Origin: Kitasatospora sp. SUK 42
Lineage (GTDB): Bacteria; Actinomycetota; Actinomycetes; Streptomycetales; Streptomycetaceae
Assembly (NCBI RefSeq): GCF_015776785.2
Contig: NZ_LFMD02000005.1
Span: forward strand, 545,465-609,464
Reading direction: 5' to 3'
DNA: 64,000 bases
Shown here: piece by piece, positions 43,442-58,400 of the stretch
Layout: each line of letters starts with the position of its first letter
Numbering within the stretch: position 1 is the first letter of the stretch
The notes under the pieces: model-generated
Told to the model about the DNA's origin: nothing
Databases searched by the model: none
The model's input: only the letters and a program-made list of their open reading frames with translations
Program-made: the position numbers and the translations under genes

Positions 43442-46400
43442 ATGGCCGACTGGCCTGCCCAGCCCGTGCGTACGCCCGTTCCGCCGCAGGCCGGCGACGC
43501 CCCCGGCGCACCGGGGAACGACGCGGCCCCGGCGCACCGGACGCTCGACGCGCTGTTCGCCGCCCGGGCGGCCGACACGCCGGACGCGCCCGCGCTGACC
43601 GACGGTCGGCGCACCTGGACCTACCGGGAACTCGCCGACCGGGTCGAGCGCCTGGCCCGCGACCTCGGCCACCGGGGCGCCGGGCCGGACCGGACGGTGG
43701 CGCTGGTCCTGCCGCGCTCGATGGAGCTGGTCGCGGCGGAGCTGGCCGTCGTACGGACCGGCGCCGCCTTCCTGCCCGTGGACCCGGGCTACCCGGCCGA
43801 GCGGCGGGCGCTGATGCTCGCCGACGCCGCCCCCGCGGTGGTCCTGGACGACCCGGCCGCGGTCCGCGCGGCACTGGAGTCGGAGGCCGGCGCCGCCGAT
43901 GCCGAAGACCCGCCCCGCCCGACCGGCACCGACCACCCCGCGTACGTGATCTACACCTCGGGCTCCACCGGCACGCCCAAGGGCGTGGTCGTCACCCACC
44001 GGGGGATCGCCGGGTTCGCCGAGGCCGCCGCCGAGCACTACGCCGTACGCCCCGGCGACCGGGTGCTCCAGTTCTCCTCGCCCAGCTTCGACGCCTCCGT
44101 CCTCGAACTTCTCAGCTCCGTCCTGGCCGGCGCCACGCTGGTGATCCCCCCGAACGGTCCGTGGCTGGGCGAGGAACTCGCCGCCGTGCTCGACGAGCAC
44201 CGGATCACCCACGCCCTCATCCCACCCGCGGCGCTGGCCACCGTGCCCGCCGGCGCGGGCCGCCACCTGCGCACCCTGATCGTCGGGGCCGAGGCCTGCC
44301 CCGCCGCACTGGTCGACCGCTGGGCGCCCGGCCGACGCATGATCAACTCCTACGGCCCGACCGAGGCCACCATCGTCGCCACCTGGACCGGGCCGCTCAC
44401 CGCCGGCACCGGCACGCCCACCATCGGCGGCGCGCTGCCGCACACCCGGGCGTACGTGCTGGACGCGGCCATGCGACCCCAGCCGCCGGGCACCGACGGC
44501 GAGTTGTACGTCGGCGGGGAGGGCGTGGCCCGCGGCTACCTCGGCCGCCCCGGCCTGACCGCCGCGCGCTTCGTCGCCGACCCCTTCGGCCCGCCCGGCT
44601 CCCGGCTCTACCGCACCGGCGACCGCGCCCGGTGGACCGCCGACGGGGAGCTGGAGTTCCTCGGTCGGCTCGACCGGCAGGTGAAGCTCCGCGGCTTCCG
44701 CATCGAGCCGGGGGAGATCGAGGCCGCGCTGCTGGCGCACCCCGCCGTCGACCAGGCCGTCGTCGTGGTCCGGGAGGACGAACCCGGCCGGGAGCGCCTG
44801 GTCGGCTACGTCACGCCCGCCGAACCGGACGACGCCCCGGACCCCGCGGAGCTGCGCACGGCCCTGGCCGCCGCCCTGCCGGCCCACCTGGTGCCCGCCG
44901 CCGTCGTCGTCCTGGCCGCGCTGCCGCTCACCCCGCAGCACAAGATCGACCAGAGGGCACTGCCCGCACCCGCGCACCCGGCCACCACGGCCGGACACCT
45001 CGAACCGCGCACCGAGGACGAACGCACCCTGGCCGCCGTCTGGGCCGAGGTGCTCGGCGTCGACGCCGTCGGGGCGACCGACGACTTCTTCGACCTGGGC
45101 GGCGACTCGATCCTCGCCGCCCGCACCCTGGCCCGGGTCGCCGAGCGCCTGGGCGCACGGCTCACCCTCCGGGACGTCTTCACCGCGCGCACCGTCGCCG
45201 CCCTCGCCCCGCTGCTCGGCGAACGGCAGACCGCCGCCCCACCGGAGCCGATCCCGCTCGCCCCGCGCACCGGGCCGCTGCCGCTGTCCAGCGCCCAACG
45301 GCGGCTGTGGTTCCTCGACGACCTCAGCGCCGGCGGCACCGAGTACAACACCGGCGTCGCCCTGCGGCTGCACGGACCGCTCGACCCCGAGGCCCTGCGC
45401 CGGGCCCTGCGCCGGCTCGCCGCCCGCCACGACTCGCTGCGCACCACCGTCACCAGCGTCGACGGGCACCTCGTGCAGCGCGTCGCCGAGGAGCCCGTCC
45501 TGCCGCTGCGCACCGCGGACCTCGGCGAACTGCCCGCCGGCGAGCGCGCCGAGACGGCCGAGCGGCTGCTCACCGAGGAGCTGGGCCGCCGCTACGACCT
45601 GACGGACGGCCCGCTCACCCGGGCGCTGCTGATCCGGCTCACCGCCGAGGAGCACCTGCTGCTGCTCGGACAGCACCACATCGTCACCGACGGCTGGTCG
45701 GTGGGCGTCCTCACCCGCGAACTGTCCGCGCTCTACCGGGCGGAGGCCTCCGGCGAACCGCACGGGCTGCCCGCCCCCGCCCTGCAGTACCCCGACTTCG
45801 CGCACTGGGAACAGCGACGGCCGGACGCCGGGGACGCCCGCGACCTCGCGTACTGGAAGCGCTGCCTGGCGGACCTGCAACCCCTGCAACTGCCCACCGA
45901 CCGGCCCCGCCCCGCCCAGCGCACCGTGAACGGCGCCGCCCACCGCCACCACCTCCCGGCGGAGCTGGTGGTCCGGCTGCGGCACCTCGCGGCGGGCCGC
46001 GGCACCACCGCGTTCACCCTGTTCGCCGGGGCGTCCGCGCTGCTGTTCTCGCGCTACTCCGGCCAGCGGGACGTGGCCTTCGGCACCGTGACGAACGGAC
46101 GCGACCGCCGGGAGCTGGAGGAGGTGACCGGCTTCTTCGTCAACACCGTCGTGCTGCGCGGCGAGGTGGACGAACGGGCCACCGTCGACCGGTTCGTGGA
46201 GGGCGTGCGCACCACCCTGCTGGACGCCTTCGCCCACGCGGGGGTGCCCTTCGACCGGGTGGTCGAGGAACTCGCCCCGCCCCGGGACCCGAGCCGGACC
46301 CCGCTGGTCCAGGTCCTGGTCGTCCAGCAGACCCCCACCACACCGCCGCCCGCCGGAGGGCTGCGCTTCGAGGACCACCCGCTGCCGCGCCCGGCCGCCC

Positions 46401-49400
46401 GCTTCGACCTGGTGCTGGAGTTCACCCCGGAGGACACCGGCGGCTGCGCGCTGACGGTGGAGTACAACACCGACCTGTTCGACGCGCGGACGGTCGCCCG
46501 GATGGCGCGTCACCTGCACCGCCTGCTGGTCGGCATGGCGGACGGACCGCAGCGCACCCTCGCCGAACTGCCGATGCTCTCCGCCGAGGAGCAGCGCACC
46601 CTGCTCGACTCCTGGAACCCGCCCGCCGACGACGGACGGGACCTCCCGGACACCGTGCTGCCCGTGCTGTTCGAGGCGCGGGCGGCCGCCGGCCCCGAGC
46701 GGACCGCCGTGCTCTGCGGCCCGGACCGGCTGGACTACGCGGAGCTGAACCGGAGCGCCAACCGGCTGGCCCGGCTGCTGATCGCACGCGGCGCGGGCCC
46801 CGAGCGGCTGGTCGCGCTCTGCCTGCCGCGCACCGCCGAACTGCCCGCGGCGCTGTGGGCGGTGCTGAAGTCGGGCGCGGCGTACCTGCCGGTGGACCCG
46901 GGGTACCCGGCCGAGCGGATCCGCTTCATGCTGGCCGACGCCGAGCCCGCGCTGGTCCTCGCCACCCGGGAGACCGCCGCCGCCCTGCCCGAGGGGTGCC
47001 CGGTGCTGTTGCTGGAGGACTGCGGTGCCCACCTGCCCGACAGCGATCCGACCGACGCCGACCGGCTCGGCCCGCTGCTGCCGGAGCACCCCGCCTACGT
47101 CATCTACACCTCCGGATCGACCGGCCGGCCCAAGGGCGTCGTGGTCACCCACCGCAGCGTCGTCGCCCTCGCCCGGTGGGCGGCGGAGCGCTTCGGGCCC
47201 GACGGGCTGGACCACGTGCTCGCCGCCACCTCGCTCAACTTCGACGTGTCGGTCTTCGAACTGCTCTGCCCGCTGCTGGCGGGCGGAAGCGTCGAGCTGG
47301 TCGCCGACCTCCCCGCGCTCGCCGAACTCCCGGCCCCCGCCGAGGAGTCGGCCCCGCGACGCGTCGGGCTGCTCAGCGGCGTGCCCTCGGTGATCTCCCG
47401 GCTGATCGCCGGCGGCACCGTCCCGGTCGCCCCGGACACCGTCGTGCTGGCCGGCGAGGCCCTCTCCGCCCAGGCGGTGCGCGACCTCCGGCAGGCCCTG
47501 CCCGGCAGTGCCATCGCCAACATCTACGGCCCCACCGAGGCCACCGTGTACGCCACCGCCTGGCACGCCGACGGCCGGGCGCCGGAGCAGGCGCCGCCGA
47601 TCGGCCGACCGCTGGCACTCACCAGGGCCTACGTCCTCGACTACGCGCTGCGCCCGCAACCCCCGGGCGTGGTCGGTGAGTTGTACCTCGGGGGCGGCGG
47701 CCTGGCACGCGGCTACCTCGGCCGCCCCGGGCTGACCTCGGCCCGGTTCGTGGCCGACCCGTACGGCGTGCCGGGGGAGCGGATGTACCGCACCGGGGAC
47801 CTGGTGCGGTGGAACGCCGACGGGGAGCTGGAGTACCTCGGGCGGATCGACCAGCAGGTCAAGGTCCGCGGCTTCCGGATCGAACTCGGCGAGGTGGAGG
47901 AGGCGCTGCGGCGCTGCGAGGGCGTCGCGGAGGCGGCCGCCGCCGTCATCGAGGGCGACGGCGGCCGGCGTCTGGTCGGCTACGTGGTGCCCGCCCCGGA
48001 CGCCCGGGTGGAGCCCGAGGCCGTGCGCCGCGCGCTCGGGCTGTCCCTGCCCGACTACCTCGTCCCCTCGGTCGTCGTGCCGCTGCCCGCCCTGCCGCTC
48101 AACCCCAACGGCAAACTCGACCGGAGCCGGCTCCCCGACCCGGGGCCGGCCGTGCGGGCCGTCCGCCACGTCGACCCCCGCACCCCCACCGAACGGGAGC
48201 TGGCCGCCATCTGGGCGGAGGTCCTGCGGCTGGAACGGGTCGGCGCGGACGACAACTTCTTCGACCTGGGCGGGGACTCCATCCTCGGCATCCAGGTGGT
48301 GGCCCGGTCCCGGCAGGCGGGCCTGCCGGTGACCTCCCGGGACCTCTACCGGCACCAGACGGTCGCCGCGCTGGCCCGGTGCGCGGACGACGCCGAACGG
48401 CCCGCCGCGCCCGCCCGGGTGCCCGCCACCGGATCCGGCGTGCTGACGCCGATCCAGCGCTGGTGGTTCGACCGGGCCGCCGGCCGCGCCGGCCACTTCA
48501 ACCAGGCGCTCTCGCTGCTGCTGCCCGGCGACGTGGACCCGGCGGCGCTGGAGGACGCCCTCAACGACCTGATCGCCCACCACGACGCCCTGCGCTCGGC
48601 CTTCGCCGAGGGCGGGGACGGCGGCGCCGGCGGCGACGGGGCCGCCGGGGTGCGGTGGCGGATCGAGGACCGGACGCCCCGCCTCCGCCTGGCCCGGCAC
48701 ACCGGCCCCGAGGACGACACCCCCCACTTCGGCCCCTTCGACCTGAGCGCCGGGCCGCTGCTGCGCGCGGTGCTGCACCAGCGCGGCGGGGAACTGCCGC
48801 CGGTGCTGCACCTGGCCGTCCACCACCTGGTGGTCGACGGGGTCTCCTGGCGGGTGCTGCTGGAGGACCTCGACACCGCCTACCGCGCCCGCCGCGAGGG
48901 CCGGGACGGGGCGGGCGCGCTGCCGGCGAAGTCCTCGCCGCTGCGGCAGTGGGCCCAGCGCCTCGGTGCGTACGCGGCCGGGGGCGGCTTCGAGGACGAG
49001 GCGGAGTACTGGGCGCGGGCTCTCCCCGATCGGGCCGAGGCCGAGGGGCCCGCCGCCGAGCCGTTCCCGGCCGACCTCGCGGGCGCCGACGGCTACGCCT
49101 CGGCCCGCGCCGTGACCGTCCGGCTCGGCCCCGCCGACACCGCCGCCCTGCTGCGCACCCTGCCCGACACCTACCGCACCCAGGCCAACGACGTGCTGCT
49201 GAGCGCCCTCGGCCGGGCCCTGTGCGCGGCGAGCGGGCAGCGGCGGGTCGTGGTGGACGTCGAGGGGCACGGGCGGGAGGAGCTCTTCGCCGACCTCGAC
49301 CTGAGCCGTACGGTCGGCTGGTTCACCACCCGGCACCCCGTCGCGCTGGAGGTCCCCGCCCAGGGCGACTGGGACGGCGTGCTCAAGCTGGTCAAGGAGC

Positions 49401-52400
49401 AGCTGCGCGCCGTCCCCCGGCGCGGCCTCGGCTTCGACGCCCTGCGCCACCTCGGCCGCCCCGGGACGGCGCCCGCCGCCCCGGCCGCGCGGATCAGCTT
49501 CAACTACCTCGGCAGGATGGCCCTCCCGGACGACCCGGACGGCCTCTACCGGGGCACCTTCCGCAGCCTGGAACTGGACGCCGACCCGCGCGCCGAGCGC
49601 CCGCACGCCCTGGAGGTGGTCGGCCAACTCAACGGCGAGTCACTGGAGTTCACCTGGTTCTACGCCGAGACGGTGCACCGGCGCGACACCGTCGAGGCGC
49701 TGGCCCGGCGGTTCGCCGAGGAGCTGGCCGACCTCGCGCGCCACGCGGTGCGCCCGGGCGCCGCCGGGCGCACCCCGTCCGACTTCCCGCTGGCCCGGCT
49801 CGACCAGGCCGCCGTGGACCGGATCACCGGCGACGACCCGGCCGCGGTGGAGGACGTCCTCCCGCTCACGCCGACCCAGTCCGGCATGCTCTTCCACGGC
49901 CTCGCCGAGGAGGACAGCGGCGCCTACTTCCAGCAGCTGGACTTCGTCCTGGACGGCGTGCCCGACCCCGGGCGGCTGGCCGCCGCCTGGCAGTGGGTGA
50001 CCGACCGCACCGCGGTGCTGCGCGCCGACGTCCGCTGGCAGGACGTGCCCGAGCCGCTGCTGGTGGTGCGGCGCCGGGCCGCCGTGCCGGTCACCCACCT
50101 GGACTGGCGCGAGGTGCCCGAGCCCGAGCGGCGGGACCGGCTCGCCGAGCTGCTGGACCGCGACCGGGCCCGCGGCCTCGACCTGGGCCGGGCCCCGCTC
50201 CAGCGCCTGCTGCTGATCCGGCTCTCCGACGACCGGGTGCGGGTGCTGTGGTCCTTCCACCACCTGGTCCTGGACGGCTGGAGCCTCTTCCAGGTGCTGT
50301 CGGACGTCTTCGCCGCGCACGCCGCTCTGGCCAGTTCCGGGCTGAACGGCGATGTCCAGGACGGCGATGCCGAGGACGGCGACGCCCCGTACGGAGACGT
50401 CCCGTACGGCACCGTGCCGGAGCGCCGCCCCTACCGCGACTACGTCGCCTGGCTGGGCGAGCGCGACCCGGCCGAGGCGGAGCGGCACTGGCGGGGCCGC
50501 CTGGCCGGACTGTCCGAGGCCACGCCGCTGCCCTACGACCGCGAGCCGCGCCAGAGCCACCGCGCGGAGTCCACCCGGGCCGTGCCCTTCACGCTGCCCG
50601 CCGCCGCGACCCGGGCCCTGGAGGAGCTCGCCCGCACCTCCGGGCTCACCCTGAACACCCTGGTCCAGGGTGCGTGGGCGATCCTGCTGGCCCGTCAGGC
50701 GGGCCGCGATGAGGTGGTGTTCGGTGCCACCTCCTCCGGGCGGCCGCCCGAGCTGCCCGGGGTCGAGACCATGACCGGCCTGTTCATCACCACCCTGCCC
50801 ACCCGCACGACGGTGCCCGCCGACGGCACCCTGCTCGACTGGCTGCGCGCGCTGCAACGCGAGCAGAGCGAGGACCGCCGCCACGGCCACCTCCCGCTCC
50901 CCAGGCTGCGGGCCGCCACCGAACTGCCCGAGCGCACCGCCCTGTTCGACAGCATCGTGGTCTTCGAGAACTACCCGGTCGACGCCGACGCGGCCGCCGC
51001 CCACGGCCTGCGGCTGCGCGACCTGGACGGGATCGAGACCACCAACTACCCGCTCGCCCTGCTCGCCCAGCCCGGCCCGGAGCTGGCCCTGCGGCTCTGC
51101 TACGACCCGCGGCTGTTCGACGCCCGCACCGTCCGGCGGCTGGCCGGGCAGCTCACCGCCGCGCTCACGGCCATGCCCGAGGGGGCGGGGCGCCCGCCCG
51201 CGCGCCTGCCGCTGCTGACCGCCGAGGAGCGCCGGCGGATCCTCGTCGACTGGAACGACACCGCCGTCGGCCGGCCCGGGCGCACCGTCGCCGAGCTCTT
51301 CGCCGAGCAGGTGCGCCGCACCCCCGGGGCCGTCGCCCTGGAGGCCGGCGGCGAGCGCCTCGACTACCGCGAACTCGACGCCCGCGCCGCCGCGTTGGCC
51401 GGGCGGCTGGCCGCGCTCGGGGTCCGGCCCGAGCGTCCGGTCGGCGTGCTGATGAATCGTTCCGTCGCCCTGGTCGTCGCCCAGCTGGCCCTGGTCCGCA
51501 CCGGCGGGGTCCACGTGCCGCTGGACGGCCGGGCGCCGCGCGAACGGCTGCGCCGGATGCTGGCCGAGGCCGGCGCCGAGCTGCTGCTCACCGACGCCGA
51601 ATGGGAGGAGTCGGCGCGCGAACTGCTGCCCGCCGACCGGGTGTTGAACCTGAGCGATCCGGGCCCTGACGAGCCCGCGCCCACCGCCACCCCCGAGGTC
51701 CACCCCGACAACGTCCAGTACCTGATGTTCACCTCGGGCTCCACCGGCACCCCCAAGGGCGTCGCCGTGCGCCAGCGCGACGTCGCCGCCCTCGCGCTGG
51801 ACCGGGCCTTCGCCGGCCACGACCGGGTCCTGGTGCACTCCCCGCACGCCTTCGACGCCTCCACCTACGAGCTGTGGGTGCCGCTGCTGCGCGGCGGCAC
51901 CGCCGTGCTGGCCCCGCCCGGGGACCTGGACGCCGCCGCCGTCCGCCACGCCGTCACCGAGCGGGGCGTGCGCTGCCTGTGGCTGACCGCCGGCCTGTTC
52001 CGGCTGCTCGCCCAGGAGGACCCGGGCTGCCTGCGCGGCGCCCGGGAGGTGTGGACCGGCGGCGAGGCGGTGCCGGGCGCGGTCGTGCGGCGCGTCCTGG
52101 AGGCCTGCCCCGACCTCACCGTGGTCGACGGCTACGGCCCCACCGAGACCACCACCTTCGCCACCCGCCGGGCCTTCCGCGCCGGCGACCCGCTGCCCGC
52201 CACCCTGCCGATCGGGCGCCCCCTGGACGACACCCGGGCGTATGTGCTGGACGGCGCGCTCCAGCCGCAACCCCCGGGCATCACGGGGGAGTTGTACATC
52301 GCTGGCGCCGGGGTGGCCCGGGGCTACGCGGGCCGGCCCGGCGCGACCGCCGCCCGCTACCTCGCCGATCCCTACGGCCCGCCCGGGGCCCGGATGTACC

Positions 52401-55400
52401 GCACCGGCGACACCGTCCGGTGGAGCGAGGACGGCGAACTGCACTTCGTGGGCCGGGCGGACGACCAGATCAAGCTCCGCGGCTTCCGCCTCGAACCCGC
52501 CGAGATCGAGGCCCGGCTCACCGCCCACCCGGCCGTCGCCGAGGCCGTCGTCTCGCTGCGCGAGGACGCGGGCCGCAGGCGGCTGGTCGCCCACCTGGTG
52601 CCCGCCGGGGGAGCCGAACCGCCCTCCGCCGCCGAACTGCGCGCCCACCTGGCGGCCGAACTGCCCGACTACATGGTGCCCGCCGCCTTCGTCGCCCTGC
52701 CCGCACTGCCGCTGACGGCCAACGGCAAGGTGGACCGCCGACGCCTGCCCGCACCCGACCCGGCGGCGGCCGGCGACCGCGCCCACCGCGCCCCGGGCAC
52801 CGACGCCGAACGCACCCTCGCCGCGATCTGGGCGGAGCTGCTCGGGGTGGCCGAGGTCGGCGTCGACGACGACTTCTTCCTGCTCGGCGGCGACTCGATC
52901 CTCAGCATCCAGGTCGTCTCCCGCGCCCGGGCCGCGGGCCTCGCACTCTCCCCCCGTGACCTGTTCCGGAACCCCACCGTCGCCGCGCTGGCCGCCAACG
53001 CCGGCACCGCCACCACCATCGCGGGCACCGAACCGGTCGAGGGCGAGGTCGCCCTGACGCCCGTCCAGCACTGGTTCCTCGACCCGCACCCGCCGTACGC
53101 CGGGTACTTCAACCAGTCCCTGGTGGTGGAGTCGCCGGGCGAGGTCGACCCGCGGGCCCTGCGCCGCGCCCTGACCGCCCTGTGGACCCACCACGACGCC
53201 CTGCGCACCACCTTCAGCACCGGGCCGGACGGCACCTGGCGGCAGTACTGCGCCCCCGCCGACGCCCCCGCCCCCGAGCTGCTGGAGGTCCGCGAGCCGG
53301 GCACCGAGGAGCAGGCCCAGGCCGCGTTCCGGCTGGACACCGGCCCGCTGCTCACCGCCCGCCTGCTGCCGGCCGACGCCACCCGCCCCGCCCGGCTGCT
53401 GCTGGACGTCCACCACCTGGTGGTCGACGGCGTCTCCTGGCGGGTGCTGCTGGAGGACCTGGAGACCGCCTACCGGCAGGCCGTGGAGGGCCGGCCGCTG
53501 CGCCTGCCCGCCCGCACCAGCTCCCTGCGGGAGTGGACCCGCCGGCTGAGCGTGCACACCGCGGCCGGAGGCTTCGCGGACCAGCGCGCCCACTGGGCGC
53601 AGGTCGCCCGGCACAGCGCGGCCCCCCTGCCGGTGGACGGCGACGGCGGCAACACCGCCGCCGACCTGCGCGCGGTGACCGTCCGGCTGGACCGCGAGCG
53701 CACCGACGCCCTGCTGCGCCAGGTCCCCGGGGTCTACCGCACCAGGATCGACGACGTGCTGCTCACCGCCCTGGGCCGGGTGCTCGCCGAGTGGACCGGG
53801 CGGCGCACCGTCGCGATCGGCCTGGAGGGCCACGGCCGCGAGGACCGGCTGTTCGACGGCGTCGACCTCTCCCGCACGGTCGGCTGGTTCACCTCGCTCT
53901 TCCCCGTCGCCCTCGACGTCCCGGACGTTTCCGACGGCGACTGGGGCACCGCGCTGAAGTCCGTCAAGGAACAGCTGCGGGCTGTGCCCGACCGCGGCCT
54001 CGGGTACGGCGCGCTGCGCCACCTCGCCCGGGACGAGCGGTTCGCCGCCGCCCCGGAGCCCGGCATCAGCTTCAACTACCTGGGCCGGTTCGACTGGTCG
54101 GACGACGCCGCCGCCCTGGTCCGCGCCGTCCTCGGCGGCCTCGGCGGCGCGGAGGCGCCCGGCACCGAGCGCCCGTACCTGCTGGACGTGATCGCCCGCG
54201 TGGAGGACGGCAGGCTGGAGATCGGCTGGTACTACAGCAGCGGACTGCACCGCGAACCGACCGTCACCGCCCTCGCGGACGCCATGCTGCGCGCGCTGGA
54301 GGAGATCGTCGCCCACTGCGCCGAGCCCGGCGCCGGCGGCCGCACCCCCGCCGACTTCCCGCTCGCCCGCCTCGACCAGGCGGCGGTGGACCGGATCGCC
54401 GGGGACGGCCGCTCCGTCGAGGACGTGTACCCGCTGACGCCGATGCAGGCGGGCATGCTCTTCCACAGCCTGCTGGACCCGGACGGCGGCACCTACGTCA
54501 ACCAGGTCCAGCTCGTGCTGACCGGCGTCACCGACCCGCACGCCCTGGCCGAGGCCTGGCAGCAGACCGTGGACGCCAACCCGGCGCTGCGCACCCGGCT
54601 CAGCTGGCAGGACACCGCCGAGCCGGTGCAGGTCGTCCAGCGGCGGGCCGCCGTGCCGGTCGCCCACCACGACTGGACGGGCCGGCCCGCCGAGCGGATC
54701 GAGCGGGACACCGCCCGGCTGCTCGCCGAGGACCGCGAGGCGGGCCTGGACCTGGGCGCCGCGCCGCTGATGCGGCTGTCCCTGGTCCGGCTGTCGCCCA
54801 CCCGGGTGCGGATGGTGTGGACGTTCCACCACGTCCTGCTGGACGGGTGGAGCGCGGCCCAGGTCTTCGACGAGGTGTGCGAGCGCTACGCCGCCCTGAC
54901 CGCCGGGCGCCGCCCCGAGCCGGCCGAGCGCGCACCCTTCGGCGCGTACCTGCGCTGGCTGTCCGAACAGGACCAGGCGCGGGCCGAACGGTACTGGCGC
55001 ACGGCCCTGGCCGGATTCCCCGCCCCCACCGAACTGCCCCGGGACCGCCGCCCCGCCGGGGCCCACAACGACTCCTCCTCGGCGAAGGTGCGGGTGACCC
55101 TCGGCGGCGAGCTGTCGGAGCGGCTGCGCGACACCGCCCGGCAGGCCGGGCTGACCGTCAACACCGTGCTGCAGGGCGCCTGGGCGCTGCTGCTCTCCCG
55201 CTACGGCGGCGGCGAGGACGTGCTGTTCGGCACGATCGTCTCCGGCCGGCCCGCCGAACTCCCGGGCGTCACCTCGATGGTGGGGCTGTTCATCAACGCC
55301 CTGCCCACCCGGGTGCGGATCGACGCCCGGCGCCCGCTGCGGGAGTGGCTGCGGGAGCTCCAGGACGCCCAGTCGGAGGCCCGCCGGTACGACGCCGTCT

Positions 55401-58400
55401 CCCTCGCGCAGCTCCAGGGATGGAGCGAACTTCCGGGCGGGACGGGCCTGTTCGACAGCATCGTGGTCTTCGAGAACTACCCGTTCGACGCGCGGTCGCT
55501 GACCAGGCACGGCCTGGGCGTGGAGACCGAACGCGTCCTGGAGCCCACCAACTACCCGCTCAGCGTGGTGGTGGCCCCCGGCGAGGCCATCGAGGTCGAC
55601 CTCGACTACGACCCGGCCGCCTTCGACCCCGCGACCGTCGAAGGCCTCGGGGCGAGCCTGCGCACCCTGCTCGCGGGGCTGGCGGGCGGCCTCGACCGGG
55701 CGGCGGCCGAGCTGCCGCTGCTGGACCCGGCCGGGGCGCGCGAACTCGTCGAACGGTTCGGCGGCGCGGCGCTCGACGCCCCACGGCGCACCCTGCCCGA
55801 GGCCTTCGCCCGGCAGGCCGCCCGCACGCCCGACGCCCCGGCCGTCCGCTCCGGCGACGTCCAGCTGACCTACCGGGAGCTCGACGAGCGCTCCAACCGG
55901 CTGGCCCGGCTGCTGATCGAGTCGGGCGCCGGCCCCGAGCGCTTCGTCGCGCTCGCGCTGCCCCGCACCGCCGACCTGGTCGTGGCCCTGCTGGCGGTGC
56001 TCAAGAGCGGCGCCGGCTACCTGCCGGTGGACCCGGGGTACCCGGCCGAGCGGATCGCGTTCCTGTTCGACGACGTGCGGCCGGACGCCGTGGTCACCGA
56101 CACCGGGACGGCAGGGCGGCTGCCGCAGGGCCCGTACGCCCGGATCCTGCTCGACGACCCGGCCTGCGCCGCCCGGCTCGCGGCCGCCCGCAGCGACGGC
56201 GTGGCCGAGCGGGAACGATCCGGCGCCCTGCTGCCCGAGCACCCCGCCTACGTCATCCACACCTCCGGCTCCACCGGCCGCCCCAAGGGCGTCGTGGTCG
56301 CCCACGCCTCGGTGCTCGCGCTGACCGACTGGGCCGCCGAGGAGTTCACCGGCCGGGGCCTCGCCCACGTGGTGGCCGCCACCTCGCTCAACTTCGACGT
56401 GTCGGTGTTCGAGCTCTTCGCGCCCCTGCTGTCCGGCGGCCTCGTCGAACTCGTCCGGGACCTGCTGGCCCTGGCCGAACGCCCCGGGCCGTGGCGGGCC
56501 GGACTGCTCAGCGCCGTCCCCTCCGCCCTCGGCGGACTGCTCGCCGACGGCGCCGTGCGAGTCGACGCGGACACCGTCGTCCTGGCCGGTGAGGGGCTGC
56601 CCGCCCGCACCGTGCGCCAGGTGCGGGAGGCCGTTCCCGGCTGCCGGGTGATGAACATCTACGGCCCCACCGAGGCCACCGTCTACGCCACCGCCTTCAC
56701 CTGCGAGCCCGCCGAGCCCGCCGACCCCGCCGACCCCGACCGGGACCCGCCGATCGGCCGCCCCGTCGGCGGCGCCCGCGCCTACGTCCTGGACGAGCGG
56801 CTGCGCCCGGTGCCCGTCGGCGCGCCGGGGGAGCTGTACCTGGCCGGCACCGGCGTGGCACGTGGCTACCTGCGCCGCCCCGGGCTGACCGCCGCCCGCT
56901 TCCTGCCCGACCCCTTCGGCCCGGCCGGGCGCCGGATGTACCGCACCGGCGACCGGGTGCGCTGGACGGCCGACGGCGACCTCGTCTACCTCGGCCGCGC
57001 CGACGACCAGGTCAAGGTGCGCGGCTTCCGGATCGAACTCGGCGAGGTCGAGGCCGCATTGGCCCGCCACCCGCAGGTGGCGGCCGCCGCCGCCCGGGTG
57101 GTGGACCACGACGGCCACCGGCGCCTGGTCGGCTACGCGGTGCCCCGCGCGGGCGGGCTGCCGGAGGCCGCCGAGTGGCGCGACTTCCTCGGCCGCACGC
57201 TCCCCGACCACCTGGTGCCCGCGCTGGTGGTGCCGCTGGAGCGGCTGCCGCTCGGCGCCACCGGCAAACTCGACCGGCGCGCCCTGCCCGAACCGTCCTG
57301 GACCACCCAGGCCACCACCGTTGCCCGCCGGCCCCGTACCGAGGCGGAACGCACCCTTGCCGCGATCTGGCGCGAGGTCCTCGGCGTGCCCGAAGTCGGC
57401 GCGGACGACAACTACTTCGCGCTCGGCGGCGACTCGATCCTCGGCATCCGGATCGTCTCGGCGGCCCGCCGGGCCGGGCTCGCGCTCACCCCCCGGCACC
57501 TGTTCGCCCACCAGACGCTGGCCGAACTCGCCCTCGCCGCCCAGGAGTCACCCCGCCCGGCCGTCCTCGCCGAACAGGGCGCCGTGGTCGGCGAGGCCCC
57601 GCTCACCCCCGTCCAGCACTGGCTGCTGGACACCCTCGACGGAGACCCCGCCCGCTTCACCCAGTCCGTCTCCTTCCGCCTCGCCCCCGACACCGACCCG
57701 GCCCTGCTGCGCGCCGCACTGGCCGCCGTCCTGGACCGGCACGACGCGCTGCGGCTGCGCTTCCGGCCCCTCGCCGACGGCCGGTGGCGCCAGTACGGCA
57801 CCCCGCCCGGCGAGGCGCCCGACCTGCGGACGTACGACCTGCCCGCCGCCGCACCGCGGTTGGAGGAGGTGGCGCGCGAGCTGGCCGAGGGCTTCGACCT
57901 GGCCGACGGGCCGCTGCTGCGGGCCGCGCTCTGCCGCGTCGAGGGCGAAGCCCACCCCGTCCTGCTGCTGGCCGCGCACCACCTGGTGGTGGACGCGGTG
58001 TCCTGGCGGATCATCCTGGAGGACCTCGAAGGCGCCCACCGCGCCCTGCGCGCCGGAGAGCGGCCCGACCTGGGCCCCAAGAGCACCTCCTTCCGGGCCT
58101 GGGCGGAACGGCTCGCCGCCCACACCGCGGCCGGCGGCTTCGACGGGGAACACGCCCACTGGCTGGACCAGGGCCGCGAGGCCGCGACCGCCCTGCCGAC
58201 CGACCGCGACGGCGCCAACACCGCCGCCGTCGAGGAGTCGCTGACCCTCGGCCTGGACGCCGAGTCCACCCGGCGGCTGCTCCAGGACGTCCCCGAGACC
58301 TACCGCACCCGCGTCAACGACGTCCTGCTCTGCGCCCTGGGCCGGGTCCTGGCCCGCTGGACCGGACGGGACCGGGTGGCCGTCGCCCTGGAGGGCCACG

